In this document: piece after piece, positions 1-6,914 of the stretch
Numbering within the stretch: position 1 is the stretch's first letter
How the letters are laid out: each line of letters starts with the position of its first letter
Assembly (NCBI GenBank): GCA_964595355.1
Contig: CAZQQD010000065.1
Location: 1 to 18,462, forward strand
Direction of reading: 5' to 3'
Length of the DNA: 18,462 nt
Origin: JAKAGZ01 sp964595355
GTDB lineage: Bacteria; Bacteroidota; Ignavibacteria; Ignavibacteriales; Ignavibacteriaceae
Translations under genes and position numbers: made by a program
The notes under the pieces: generated by a model
The model's input: the letters and a program-made list of their open reading frames with translations, nothing else
Databases searched by the model: none
What the model was told of the DNA's origin: nothing

Positions 1-1151
1 AAAGAAATCTTCAATCTGATCTTGAAATTGCAAAGAATGAATGGGAAGCTAAAACTAAAGATATTGTACACGATGTAAACGAAGAAGATATTGCAACAGT
101 TGTAGCAATGATGACAGGAATTCCTGTTAACAGAGTTGCACAGACAGAATCTGAAAAACTTCTGAAAATGGCAGATGAGCTTAAAAAACAGATTGTTGGC
201 CAGGATGAAGCTGTTCAAAAACTTACGAAGGCGATCAGGAGAACAAGAGCAGGACTTAAAAATCCAAACAGGCCGATCGGAAGTTTTATATTCCTTGGCC
301 CGACAGGTGTTGGAAAAACGGAATTAAGTAAAGCTCTTGCAAGATATTTATTCGATTCAGAAAATGCTCTTATCAGGATAGATATGAGCGAATATATGGA
401 AAAATTCTCTCTTTCAAGATTAGTTGGAGCACCTCCGGGATATGTTGGTTATGAAGAAGGCGGACAGCTGACAGAGAAAGTTAGAAGGAAACCATATTCA
501 GTTGTCCTTTTCGACGAAATTGAAAAAGCTCATCCTGATATTTTCAGCATTTTGTTACAGGTGCTCGATGACGGTGTTCTCACTGATAGTCTTGGAAGAA
601 GAGTAGATTTCAGAAATACAATTATTATTATGACAACTAACGTTGGTGCAAGGGACATCAAAAATATAGGTTCATTTGGATTCGGTGGCGAAAATGTTAG
701 TGATCAGCATACTTCTATGAAAAATACTCTTGAAGATGCTATGAAAAAACTCTTTAATCCTGAGTTTCTTAACAGGGTTGATGAAGCAATTGTATTTAGA
801 AATCTTGAAAAAGAAGACATTCTGCAGATCATAAACATTGAGCTTCAGGATCTGCTTAAAAATATTGCGGAACACAAAATGGAAATAGTTCTAGATGATT
901 CAGCTAAGAACTTTCTTGTAGATCAGGGCTTTGATCAGAAATTTGGTGCGCGTCCATTGAGAAGAGCAATCCAAAAGTATGTTGAAGATCCGCTTGCTGA
1001 AGAAATACTTAGGGGATCATTTAAGGAAGGAGCTAAAATAATCGCCAAGCATGTTGAAGGAACTGAAGAGTTGGTATTTATGGATGAAAATATGGATCTA
1101 GATATTCCCGATGAGGAAAAGGAGAAAACGGATACAAGTGGTGAAACCTGA
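1..1151 (+). CDS. clpC: ATP-dependent Clp protease ATPase subunit ClpC (3' part)
   Basis: The gene enters from upstream; the reading frame is open from base 3, so about 382 C-terminal residues are visible. ClpC is a cytoplasmic AAA+ unfoldase that feeds substrates to ClpP. Visible residues, counted from the codon at base 3, begin with the end of the first ATPase module, where an EEDIATVV segment leads into MMTGIPV. The second ATPase domain then has Walker A GPTGVGKT (about 99-106), the pore loop GYVGYEEGGQ (about 146-155), Walker B VVLFDEIEKAH (about 167-177), sensor-1 MTTN, the arginine-finger segment NPEFLNR and sensor-2 GARPLRR (about 315-321). The wording around the pore loop (EKVRRKPYSVVLFDE) and an FGF tripeptide in the expected ClpP-contact region favour ClpC over ClpB. 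The tail is acidic. An intrinsic terminator follows the stop codon. Confidence 0.93.
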   Translation, partial: RNLQSDLEIAKNEWEAKTKDIVHDVNEEDIATVVAMMTGIPVNRVAQTESEKLLKMADELKKQIVGQDEAVQKLTKAIRRTRAGLKNPNRPIGSFIFLGPTGVGKTELSKALARYLFDSENALIRIDMSEYMEKFSLSRLVGAPPGYVGYEEGGQLTEKVRRKPYSVVLFDEIEKAHPDIFSILLQVLDDGVLTDSLGRRVDFRNTIIIMTTNVGARDIKNIGSFGFGGENVSDQHTSMKNTLEDAMKKLFNPEFLNRVDEAIVFRNLEKEDILQIINIELQDLLKNIAEHKMEIVLDDSAKNFLVDQGFDQKFGARPLRRAIQKYVEDPLAEEILRGSFKEGAKIIAKHVEGTEELVFMDENMDLDIPDEEKEKTDTSGET

Positions 1152-1170
1152 TAGTGAAAATAAATTCTGT

Positions 1171-1205
1171 AAAAAAGCGTATTACTTTTAATACGCTTTT
1201 TTTTT
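1171..1205 (+). terminator. Intrinsic terminator of clpC
   Basis: A perfect 13-bp stem (1171-1183 with 1190-1202, core GCGTATT/AATACGC) with a 6-nt loop runs straight into a T tract ending at 1205. It lies 20 nt after the clpC stop codon and separates clpC from the next operon. Confidence 0.93.
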
Positions 1206-1237
1206 GTATCTTTTAAAAGATCAAATGGTGAATTTAG

Positions 1238-1245
1238 AAGGAGGT
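1238..1245 (+). promoter_or_regulatory. Ribosome binding site deciding the phhB start
   Basis: The perfect Shine-Dalgarno sequence AAGGAGGT sits 4 nt (from its last G) before the ATG at 1249. It rules out the longer frame opening at 1204, which would start inside the clpC terminator. Confidence 0.88.
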
Positions 1246-1248
1246 ATT

Positions 1249-1530
1249 ATGGCTGTTTTAACTCAAAATGAGATAAATGAACAATTAGGGAAGGTTAAAG
1301 GTTGGAAGTTTGAAAACAACCAAATCGGGAAAGAATTTGAATTAAAAGATTTTAAATCTGTACTTGATTTTGTTAATAAAGTAGGCGCAGAAGCTGAATC
1401 AATGGATCATCATCCAGATATTTTAATGCATTCCTGGAATAAAGTTAAAATTTCCGTTGCAACTCATAGTGAGGGTGGTGTTACTGAAAAGGATTTTAAA
1501 CTCGCAGAAAAAATTGAGGTAATAAAATAA
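1249..1530 (+). CDS. phhB: Pterin-4a-carbinolamine dehydratase
   Basis: A small cytoplasmic enzyme of 93 residues, a normal length for the family. It dehydrates 4a-hydroxy-tetrahydropterin after aromatic amino acid hydroxylation; some bacterial members have uncertain roles outside that pathway. The family signature is clear: DHHPD at residues 53-57 (active-site H54, H55, P56), then W63-N64 and a second conserved histidine in VATH (H73). The start at 1249 is set by a perfect ribosome binding site. The stop codon directly abuts the GTG start of the next gene, so it heads a coupled run with the TPR protein, pyrE and mscS. No phenylalanine hydroxylase gene is visible in the window, so its physiological substrate here is open. 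Confidence 0.93.
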   Translation: MAVLTQNEINEQLGKVKGWKFENNQIGKEFELKDFKSVLDFVNKVGAEAESMDHHPDILMHSWNKVKISVATHSEGGVTEKDFKLAEKIEVIK

Positions 1531-1842
1531 GTGAACAACAGGCTTGAAATACTTTTAACCCTGCTTAAGAAAGAACCTGAAGACTCATTTTTGTTATACG
1601 GTATAGCACTGGAATATATGTCTGCTAATAATTTTGAAGAGGCTGAAAAATATTTTAAATCCTTGCTGGCAAACAATCCTAAATATGTCCCCGCTTATAT
1701 GCAATATGCTCAACTGAAAGAAAAACAGAATGAAATAGAAACTGCAAAATCACTTTACAAAAAAGGTATTGATATAGCAAAAGAAAGTGGCGAGAAACAT
1801 GCTGCAAAGGAAATGGAGGAATTTTTAGATGAGCTTGAGTGA
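1531..1842 (+). CDS. Small tetratricopeptide repeat protein
   Basis: A 103-residue soluble protein starting with GTG immediately after the phhB stop; a GAGGT lies 10 nt upstream. It has no signal peptide or membrane segment. Two TPR units can be seen, about residues 17-50 (LYGIALEYMSANNFEEAEKY) and 51-84 (YMQYAQLKEKQNEIETAKSL), each with the small/large residue alternation of TPR helices, followed by an acidic capping helix (EMEEFLDELE). TPRs bind proteins, so a scaffold or adaptor role is likely, but no partner can be named. Its last 14 nt overlap the pyrE start, which implies translational coupling rather than a proven functional link. Confidence 0.85.
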   Translation: MNNRLEILLTLLKKEPEDSFLLYGIALEYMSANNFEEAEKYFKSLLANNPKYVPAYMQYAQLKEKQNEIETAKSLYKKGIDIAKESGEKHAAKEMEEFLDELE

Positions 1843-2413
1843 AAAGGAAATTTATGAAATTTTTCTTAAAACAAAAGCTCTCCTCCAGGGGCATTTCCTT
1901 TTAACTTCAGGAAGACACAGCGATAAATATTTCCAGTGTGCAAAAGTTCTTCAATATCCTGAATATATGCAAAAGATTTGTGCGAAAATTGTAGAACATT
2001 TTAAGAATTATAAAATAGATACAGTTATATCGCCGGCAATTGGCGGGATAATAGTTGGACAGGAAGTTGCACGACAGCTGAACAAAAGATCAATTTTTGC
2101 TGAGAGAGAGGATAAGAAGTTAGTTCTTAGAAGAGGATTTTCTCTGGAGAAAGGAGAAAATGTTTTGGTCTGTGAGGATGTTGTTACAACCGGGGGCTCA
2201 GTTTTTGAGGTGATAGATATCGTCAAAGGCCAGAATGCAAATGTTACTGGTGTCGGATTTATCGTGGATAGAAGTAATGGAAAAGTTGATTTTGGTTATC
2301 CTCAGTTCGGTGCAATGAAAATGGAAGTCGTTTCGTATACACCTGAGAATTGCAAATTGTGCAAAGAGGGAATCAATTTAATAAAACCTGGCTCAAGGAG
2401 AATAAAACGATGA
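1829..2413 (+). CDS. pyrE: Orotate phosphoribosyltransferase
   Basis: A cytoplasmic enzyme of 194 residues that joins orotate to PRPP to make orotidine 5'-monophosphate, the fifth step of de novo pyrimidine synthesis. The PRPP-binding loop VLVCEDVVTTGGS is at residues 112-124, with the acidic pair E117-D118. The TSGRHSDKYF segment (26-35) fits the N-terminal orotate/PRPP site, and the AEREDKKLVLRRGF stretch (91-104) matches the mobile catalytic loop. The C-terminus has a CKLC pair (175-178), which I recall from related short bacterial and archaeal PyrE proteins. The ATG at 1829 has GGAGGA 8 nt upstream and overlaps the TPR gene by 14 nt. The stop overlaps the mscS start (ATGA). No other pyrimidine gene is nearby. 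Confidence 0.94.
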   Translation: MSLSEKEIYEIFLKTKALLQGHFLLTSGRHSDKYFQCAKVLQYPEYMQKICAKIVEHFKNYKIDTVISPAIGGIIVGQEVARQLNKRSIFAEREDKKLVLRRGFSLEKGENVLVCEDVVTTGGSVFEVIDIVKGQNANVTGVGFIVDRSNGKVDFGYPQFGAMKMEVVSYTPENCKLCKEGINLIKPGSRRIKR

Positions 2414-3534
2414 CTACTTTCTTAAAATATATCAGGGGACTGATTGGTAATGATCTTGTTTTTGAAATTGCTGTTTCTATAGTGATAATAATTCTTTTAT
2501 TTATTGTCGCAAAGATAATTAGCTATCTACTAAAAAAAATAATCAAACCGTTTGTCGAGAAGTCAAAATCTCAACTGGATGATAAAATACTTGAGGTAGC
2601 TGAATCAGGCACTTTCAGATTGATAATATTAGGGGGGTTTTATTTCGCAGTTAATAATCTTCGATACGGATATTTTTTATACGAAGAAAATGCAGATGCT
2701 CTCTTTAAAAAATCATATCCTTTCGTTGATAAATTCTTAAGTCTCGCGGATAGTGTGCTCTACCTTATACTTATTCTGATTATTCTGCTTTTATCCTACC
2801 GTGTAGTAACAATATTATTCGATTGGTATGCCGAAAAAATTAATGCGGGCGAAAACAGGAATCTTAGCGGTAGTTTATTTCCTTTGCTGAAAAAAGTTTC
2901 CAATATAATTATTGGCGCACTTGCGATTGTAATTATTTTATCCCGTTTTAAGGTTGATATCAGCGCCTTTATAGTTTCAATTGGCGTCGGTTCGCTGGCA
3001 ATAGCTCTTGCTGCACAGGATACTTTATCTAATATGATAGCCGGATTTATAATAATGATAGATCGTCCGTTCCGTATCGGAGACAGGATAAGATATGGTG
3101 ATGATATAGGAGATGTTGCTGAAATAGGAATCAGAAGCACAAAAATACTCGATTTTGACAATAATCTTGTAGTAATGCCAAATAATGAAATTGTAAAATC
3201 CAAAATAATTAATGTAACCTACCCAAATATCTTAACAAGAGTTATAATTGAAGTTGGTGTGGCTTATGGGACGGATCTTAAAAAAGTAAGAGAGATAATG
3301 TTAAAGGCAGCAAATGCGCATCCACTTATTTCCAAGGAAATTCCCGCTGATGTTGTGCTACTATCGTTTGGTGATTCTTCGCTTGATTTGAGGTTAGCAG
3401 CCAGGACCGATGATTACAGGAACGCATGGAGGATGCAGTGCGAACTTCGTGAAACAATTTATGAAGAATTTAACAAAGCGGGAATTGAAATTCCTTTCCC
3501 GCAACGAGTGGTTTACATGAAAAAAGATACTTGA
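2410..3534 (+). CDS. mscS: MscS-family small-conductance mechanosensitive channel
   Basis: An inner-membrane channel of 374 residues that opens under membrane tension and releases osmolytes during osmotic downshock. Hydrophobic segments lie at about 15-40, 68-86, 115-137 and 165-178, followed by the pore helix and its exit, VSIGVGSLAIALAAQDTLSN (189-208), which is the family hallmark. The IDRPFRIGDRI segment (217-227) and a soluble alpha/beta C-terminal domain complete the fold. It is longer than E. coli MscS because of extra N-terminal helices, as in many bacterial members. The chosen ATG overlaps the pyrE stop (ATGA) and has AAGGAG 9 nt upstream; an in-frame TTG or other start inside pyrE at 2350 is less likely. 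Confidence 0.92.
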   Translation: MTTFLKYIRGLIGNDLVFEIAVSIVIIILLFIVAKIISYLLKKIIKPFVEKSKSQLDDKILEVAESGTFRLIILGGFYFAVNNLRYGYFLYEENADALFKKSYPFVDKFLSLADSVLYLILILIILLLSYRVVTILFDWYAEKINAGENRNLSGSLFPLLKKVSNIIIGALAIVIILSRFKVDISAFIVSIGVGSLAIALAAQDTLSNMIAGFIIMIDRPFRIGDRIRYGDDIGDVAEIGIRSTKILDFDNNLVVMPNNEIVKSKIINVTYPNILTRVIIEVGVAYGTDLKKVREIMLKAANAHPLISKEIPADVVLLSFGDSSLDLRLAARTDDYRNAWRMQCELRETIYEEFNKAGIEIPFPQRVVYMKKDT

Positions 3535-3560
3535 TTTACTTACCTAAAAATTTACTAAAA

Positions 3561-4829
3561 ATGAAAACATTAATTATTACACTTGTTTTATCAGTTGCGG
3601 CCTTTGCACAGATTAAATTTGATAACTATTTCATCGATAAATCTTTAAGAATAGATTATTTCCATACTGCAGATTCGGCTCACGATTCTTTTTCAATTGA
3701 TCAAATTAAAGTTGAACCATATTGGGGAGGGAGGAAAGCAAATTTGGAGGATGGATTTAATTACGGTGCTTTTATTTTCAAAGCATATGATGATAGTACA
3801 AATACGTTGATCTATTATCACACCTATTCATCTTTGCTTAATGAGTGGCAGACAACCCCTGAAGCAAAACAGACTGTGAGAACATTTTATGAAACTATTA
3901 CTATGCCTTTCCCGAAAAGAAAAATAAGAGTTGAGTTTTATACAAGGAATAAAGAGCACATTCCGATTAAGAAATTTGAGTATAAAATTGACCCGAAAAG
4001 TTATTTTATAAAACCGGATAATAATTATCGCTTTCCGAATTTCAAAGTTCATTATTCAGGTGATCCGGCGACTAAGGTTGATATTGTTATTCTTCCTGAT
4101 GGCTATACACAAGACCAACTTGGTAAGTTTAAAAAAGATTGTGAGAGATTTGCGGGTTACCTTTTTGAAACGTCCCCGTATGACAAAGATAAAGATAAAT
4201 TCAATATATGGGGAGTAGCCGCTGCTTCACAAGATTCGGGTACCGATGTTCCTGGTGAAGGGATCTGGAGAAATACTTTATTAAATACCACATTCTATAC
4301 TTTTGATGAAGCAAGATATTGCCTGACATCTGATGATAAAGCAGTACGTGATCTTGCTTCAAATGCGCCATACGATCAGATTTATATTTTAGTAAATACA
4401 GACAGGTACGGTGGTGGAGGTCTTTATAATTTCTATACAGTTTGTACTGCAGATAATAAAAATTCACCATTTGTTTTTACTCATGAATTTGGTCACGGAT
4501 TCGCTTTTCTTGGTGATGAATATTATACTTCTTCGGTAGCTTACAGCGATTTTTTTCCAACAGATGTGGAACCGCTTGAACCAAATTTAACAACGCTTGT
4601 TGATTTTAAATCAAAATGGAAGTCTATGGTTGCTGATACAATACCGATACCGACCCCTGCTACGCCTGAATATAAAAATGTGGTCGGAGTTTTTGAAGGA
4701 GGCGGCTATGTTGCAAAAGGTGTTTATCGCCCGGCTCAGGTTTGTTCAATGAATCAGATTGTTTTTAATCATTTTTGTCCGGTTTGCAGGGCAGCAATTC
4801 AAAAGATGATAGACTTTTACACGAAATGA
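3561..4829 (+). CDS. Secreted M64-family zinc metallopeptidase
   Basis: A 422-residue exported protein. Residues 1-16 (MKTLIITLVLSVAAFA) form a signal peptide with likely cleavage after AFA. The M64 (IgA-peptidase-like) signature is FTHEFGHGFAFLGDEYY: zinc ligands H308 and H312, general base E309, and D319 as the probable third ligand. An N-terminal beta-sandwich-like region (about 20-160) precedes the catalytic domain, which begins near VDIVILPDGYT (173-183). The C-terminus has conserved-looking cysteines in VCSMN (C395) and FCPVC (C406, C409). The family includes IgA-cleaving and gut Bacteroides enzymes, but the natural substrate is unknown and I do not claim IgA cleavage. No C-terminal sorting domain is seen. 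A TTG overlapping the mscS stop at 3531 could extend the frame, but it would bury the signal peptide, so ATG 3561 is preferred. Confidence 0.85.
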   Translation: MKTLIITLVLSVAAFAQIKFDNYFIDKSLRIDYFHTADSAHDSFSIDQIKVEPYWGGRKANLEDGFNYGAFIFKAYDDSTNTLIYYHTYSSLLNEWQTTPEAKQTVRTFYETITMPFPKRKIRVEFYTRNKEHIPIKKFEYKIDPKSYFIKPDNNYRFPNFKVHYSGDPATKVDIVILPDGYTQDQLGKFKKDCERFAGYLFETSPYDKDKDKFNIWGVAAASQDSGTDVPGEGIWRNTLLNTTFYTFDEARYCLTSDDKAVRDLASNAPYDQIYILVNTDRYGGGGLYNFYTVCTADNKNSPFVFTHEFGHGFAFLGDEYYTSSVAYSDFFPTDVEPLEPNLTTLVDFKSKWKSMVADTIPIPTPATPEYKNVVGVFEGGGYVAKGVYRPAQVCSMNQIVFNHFCPVCRAAIQKMIDFYTK

Positions 4830-4903
4830 TTTTTACCGTTAGCGCCGGGTAGACTCATATTTAAACGATTTTTGTATCAATAGATATAATCTTCAATATG
4901 ATG

Positions 4904-4911
4904 TATCTTTG
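4904..4911 (+). promoter_or_regulatory. Candidate Bacteroidetes-type -7 element (TATCTTTG)
   Basis: TATCTTTG matches the TAnnTTTG -7 consensus of Bacteroidetes primary sigma factor promoters, 42 nt before the ATG of the phosphatase gene. No TTTG lies at the expected 19-21 nt upstream (the nearest, 4871-4874, is 29 nt away). A TATAAT at 4885-4890 is a rival -10 element, also without a good -35. Confidence 0.35.
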
Positions 4912-4953
4912 TCTTTCAAAAATTAGAATGCTTTAATATAGCTATAAGAATAA

Positions 4954-6183
4954 ATGGAACAGAAAAAATTATATAAAACGATCGAAACTATTTCTTCAGG
5001 AGATTTTGCTTCAGATAAGGATATGTTGATTGAAGTGCTGAACCAGATAGTACTTAACCAGCAAATAGAAATCAATGGCGGAAGGATGTGGCATCTGAAT
5101 ACCGATGAGAATTCTTACGACCTGTTGTATCAGACTGGTAAGATTGAAAGAATTGCTGAAAACTTTTCACTAAAAATTAGTGATTACCCTATCTTCGATT
5201 ATATAGCAAAGGAACGTACGGTATTAGGAAATGAAACCAATGCTACATTGAGAGAGAAAGGAATATTTAAATATTCAGCTTCAGGAGTAGGCTATAAAGT
5301 TAAACTGGGTGGCAAGCCTTATTATGAATATCTGCTTGCGTTGAATTCAGATGAGATAAATGATGACCTCAGATTAGCTCTGAATATTATTTCTACTGCA
5401 CTAACCTCTAGGATAAAACAGAGAAATGTATCCTACCGGGCAGGTGTGATGAAAGCTGATCTCGATAAAGCCAGGGAACTTCAGAAAAGTATTTTGCCTG
5501 AACACGAATATAGGTTTCATGATTATGAACTTTTTGGAGTGACAAATCCTGCTGAAATAGTTGGTGGTGATTTCTTTGATTATATCGAAATGGGAGAAGA
5601 TGATAAGCTTGCTGTTATAGTAGGAGATGCTGCAAGCAAGGGAGTAGGTGCGGCTGCTGAAGCAATGTATATCTCTGGTGCACTAAGAATGGGTGCAAAC
5701 TTTGAAATAAAAATTTCACCTTTAATGAAAAGAATGAACAAACTTGTTAATAAGATCTTTGCAGATGATAAATTTGCATCTTTGTTTTACGGTGAACTAT
5801 CTACTGAAAAGAACGGATTATTTTTATATTCAAATGCTGGTCATAATCCACCTATGTTTTTAAGGAGTGATTCTAACCAGGTTGAATTGCTCAGTACCAC
5901 AGGTCCTGTTTTAGGACCTACGCCAAATGCAAAGTTTCTCGTTGACAACATAAATATATATCCAGGGGATGTTTTGTTTATCTATTCGGATGGAGTGACA
6001 GATTCGTCTGATATAAAGTTTAATAATTACGGAGAAGAAAAGTTATTAAACCTGCTTAAGAAAGTAAAAAGTAAACCTGCTAAAGAAATTGCTTACGCAG
6101 TACTTGAAGATGTTATTAAATTTTCTAAACGCGGTGCTTATAATGATGATAAAACGATCGTGGTTATTAAAAGGATGAATTAA
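4954..6183 (+). CDS. SpoIIE/RsbU-type PP2C protein phosphatase with GAF-like sensor
   Basis: A cytoplasmic protein of 409 residues with no membrane segment. Residues about 20-155 look like a GAF-type sensor fold (inference from length, pattern and position). A short linker helix follows (165-182, ADLDKARELQKSILPE), typical of RsbU-like proteins. The PP2C domain has EIVGGDFFDY (201-210, metal ligand D206), GDAASKG (224-230, D225), SNAGHNPP (293-300), YSDGVTD (344-350, D346) and NDDKT (397-401, D399), so all metal-binding acids are present. The usual GDVSGKG is GDAASKG here. Such enzymes dephosphorylate anti-sigma-factor antagonists in partner-switching stress pathways. No STAS antagonist or anti-sigma kinase is in the window, so its partner is elsewhere. 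It appears to be transcribed alone. Confidence 0.9.
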   Translation: MEQKKLYKTIETISSGDFASDKDMLIEVLNQIVLNQQIEINGGRMWHLNTDENSYDLLYQTGKIERIAENFSLKISDYPIFDYIAKERTVLGNETNATLREKGIFKYSASGVGYKVKLGGKPYYEYLLALNSDEINDDLRLALNIISTALTSRIKQRNVSYRAGVMKADLDKARELQKSILPEHEYRFHDYELFGVTNPAEIVGGDFFDYIEMGEDDKLAVIVGDAASKGVGAAAEAMYISGALRMGANFEIKISPLMKRMNKLVNKIFADDKFASLFYGELSTEKNGLFLYSNAGHNPPMFLRSDSNQVELLSTTGPVLGPTPNAKFLVDNINIYPGDVLFIYSDGVTDSSDIKFNNYGEEKLLNLLKKVKSKPAKEIAYAVLEDVIKFSKRGAYNDDKTIVVIKRMN

Positions 6184-6354
6184 ATTATAATATGTCAAGT
6201 TTTCTAAAAAAATCTCAGCAAATCTTTTTTACGTATTTTTTATCCCTGCCCTTGTGATTTTGTAATTACTTTCTTACCTTAAAATTAAGCCTAAGGGAAG
6301 GGGAAATAGCAAATTATTGAATTCCTTCTGAATACAGGGGCAGATAATACCTGC

Positions 6355-6370
6355 AATTTTTATAAAAATT
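6355..6370. repeat. Perfect 16-bp AT palindrome
   Basis: AATTTTTATAAAAATT reads identically on both strands, about 110 nt before spoVG. It could be an operator for a dimeric regulator, but AT-rich palindromes also arise by chance in DNA of this composition. Confidence 0.4.
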
Positions 6371-6465
6371 AACTGAAGCGATTTAGTTTTTGAAGAGATT
6401 TATTGCCTTAACGGAATAATTAAATACAGTTCAATTGGCTGTATAATATAATCAATAACTATCTT

Positions 6466-6474
6466 AAAGGAGGT
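6466..6474 (+). promoter_or_regulatory. Strong ribosome binding site of spoVG
   Basis: AAAGGAGGT lies directly before the ATG at 6479 and is a perfect Shine-Dalgarno match. Most neighbouring genes have none, so high translation of this small protein is expected. Confidence 0.88.
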
Positions 6475-6478
6475 AAAA

Positions 6479-6724
6479 ATGAAGATTGTCAGAATGAATA
6501 AACTGGATGAAAACTCTGGTGGTTCTATCAATGCATTTTTTGATATCCAAACTGACGATGGAATTATTATAAAAGGATTCCGTATTGTAAATGGATCAAA
6601 CGGTCTATTCATTTCTTCGCCGGATGAAAAAGGAAAGGATGGTAAATATTATGAGAGAGTTAGTTTACCAAAAGAAATGAAATCAGATCTCGAGAAAATT
6701 GCGATTGAAGAATTCAATAAATAG
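6479..6724 (+). CDS. spoVG: SpoVG-family protein
   Basis: A small soluble protein of 81 residues. The central segment GFRIVNGSNGLFISSP (33-48), then DGKYYERVSLP (54-64) and an amphipathic C-terminal helix ending IAIEEFNK, follow the SpoVG pattern (DIRVIDGNNGLFVAMPS...DGEF...HPI...). In Firmicutes and spirochaetes SpoVG is a site-specific nucleic-acid-binding regulator, first known for effects on septation and sporulation. The first 25 residues are more divergent, and the MxxTDVRLR-like start is only loosely kept. It stands alone, with 295 nt upstream and about 190 nt downstream, and has the strongest ribosome binding site in the window, suggesting an abundant protein. Sporulation is not implied. 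The family call rests on recognised sequence pattern only. Confidence 0.8.
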   Translation: MKIVRMNKLDENSGGSINAFFDIQTDDGIIIKGFRIVNGSNGLFISSPDEKGKDGKYYERVSLPKEMKSDLEKIAIEEFNK

Positions 6725-6770
6725 TAACCAATAACTCTTCAATTATAATTTTAAAAGAGCTATATTTAAA

Positions 6771-6829
6771 GGTGATAGAGGCTGTTTCTTAAATAGCAAC
6801 ACAATATTTTTGATTCAGCCTCACTTTAG
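6771..6829 (+). other. Inverted repeat downstream of spoVG
   Basis: GAGGCTG (6778-6784) and CAGCCTC (6816-6822) pair perfectly over 7 bp around a 31-nt loop. Flanking AAAGGTGA-like and TCACTTT sequences offer a partly competing extension. No T tract follows, so it is not a typical intrinsic terminator. The rest of the gap to 6914 is AT-rich with a TATAAT at 6882-6887 before the dehydrogenase gene. Confidence 0.3.
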
Positions 6830-6914
6830 AGTGCATTATAAATCCCTTCCTTAGAATTTCAACATTTATTTACTTATTTTTTATAATATTTATGGACAAA
6901 AAATGAGGTACGAC

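Larger units (their letters stand above)
6184..6478 (+). other. Structured intergenic region upstream of spoVG
   Basis: This 295-nt stretch has no supported gene. It holds an imperfect hairpin (6270-6281 with 6292-6303: nine pairs with one mismatch, then three G-U pairs; loop of 10 nt), a CCCTGCCCTT at 6244-6253 that could pair with AAGGGAAGGG (6293-6302) with one mismatch as an alternative fold, and a perfect 16-bp AT palindrome (6355-6370). Two overlapping TATAAT hexamers (6442-6447, 6447-6452) lie just before the spoVG ribosome binding site, but no clear -35 is seen. It may be a long 5' leader, a small RNA or only promoter space. Confidence 0.4.

Noticed and set aside
2796..3203. 135-codon open frame on the minus strand
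   Set aside because: It is antisense to the conserved pore region of mscS; its content mirrors the channel's codon pattern.
3561..4829. Calling the M64 enzyme an IgA protease
   Set aside because: Family membership does not establish this substrate and nothing else in the window suggests host association.
6733..6760. CTCTT/AAGAG hairpin after spoVG as a terminator
   Set aside because: The stem is only five pairs, the loop is long and no T tract follows.
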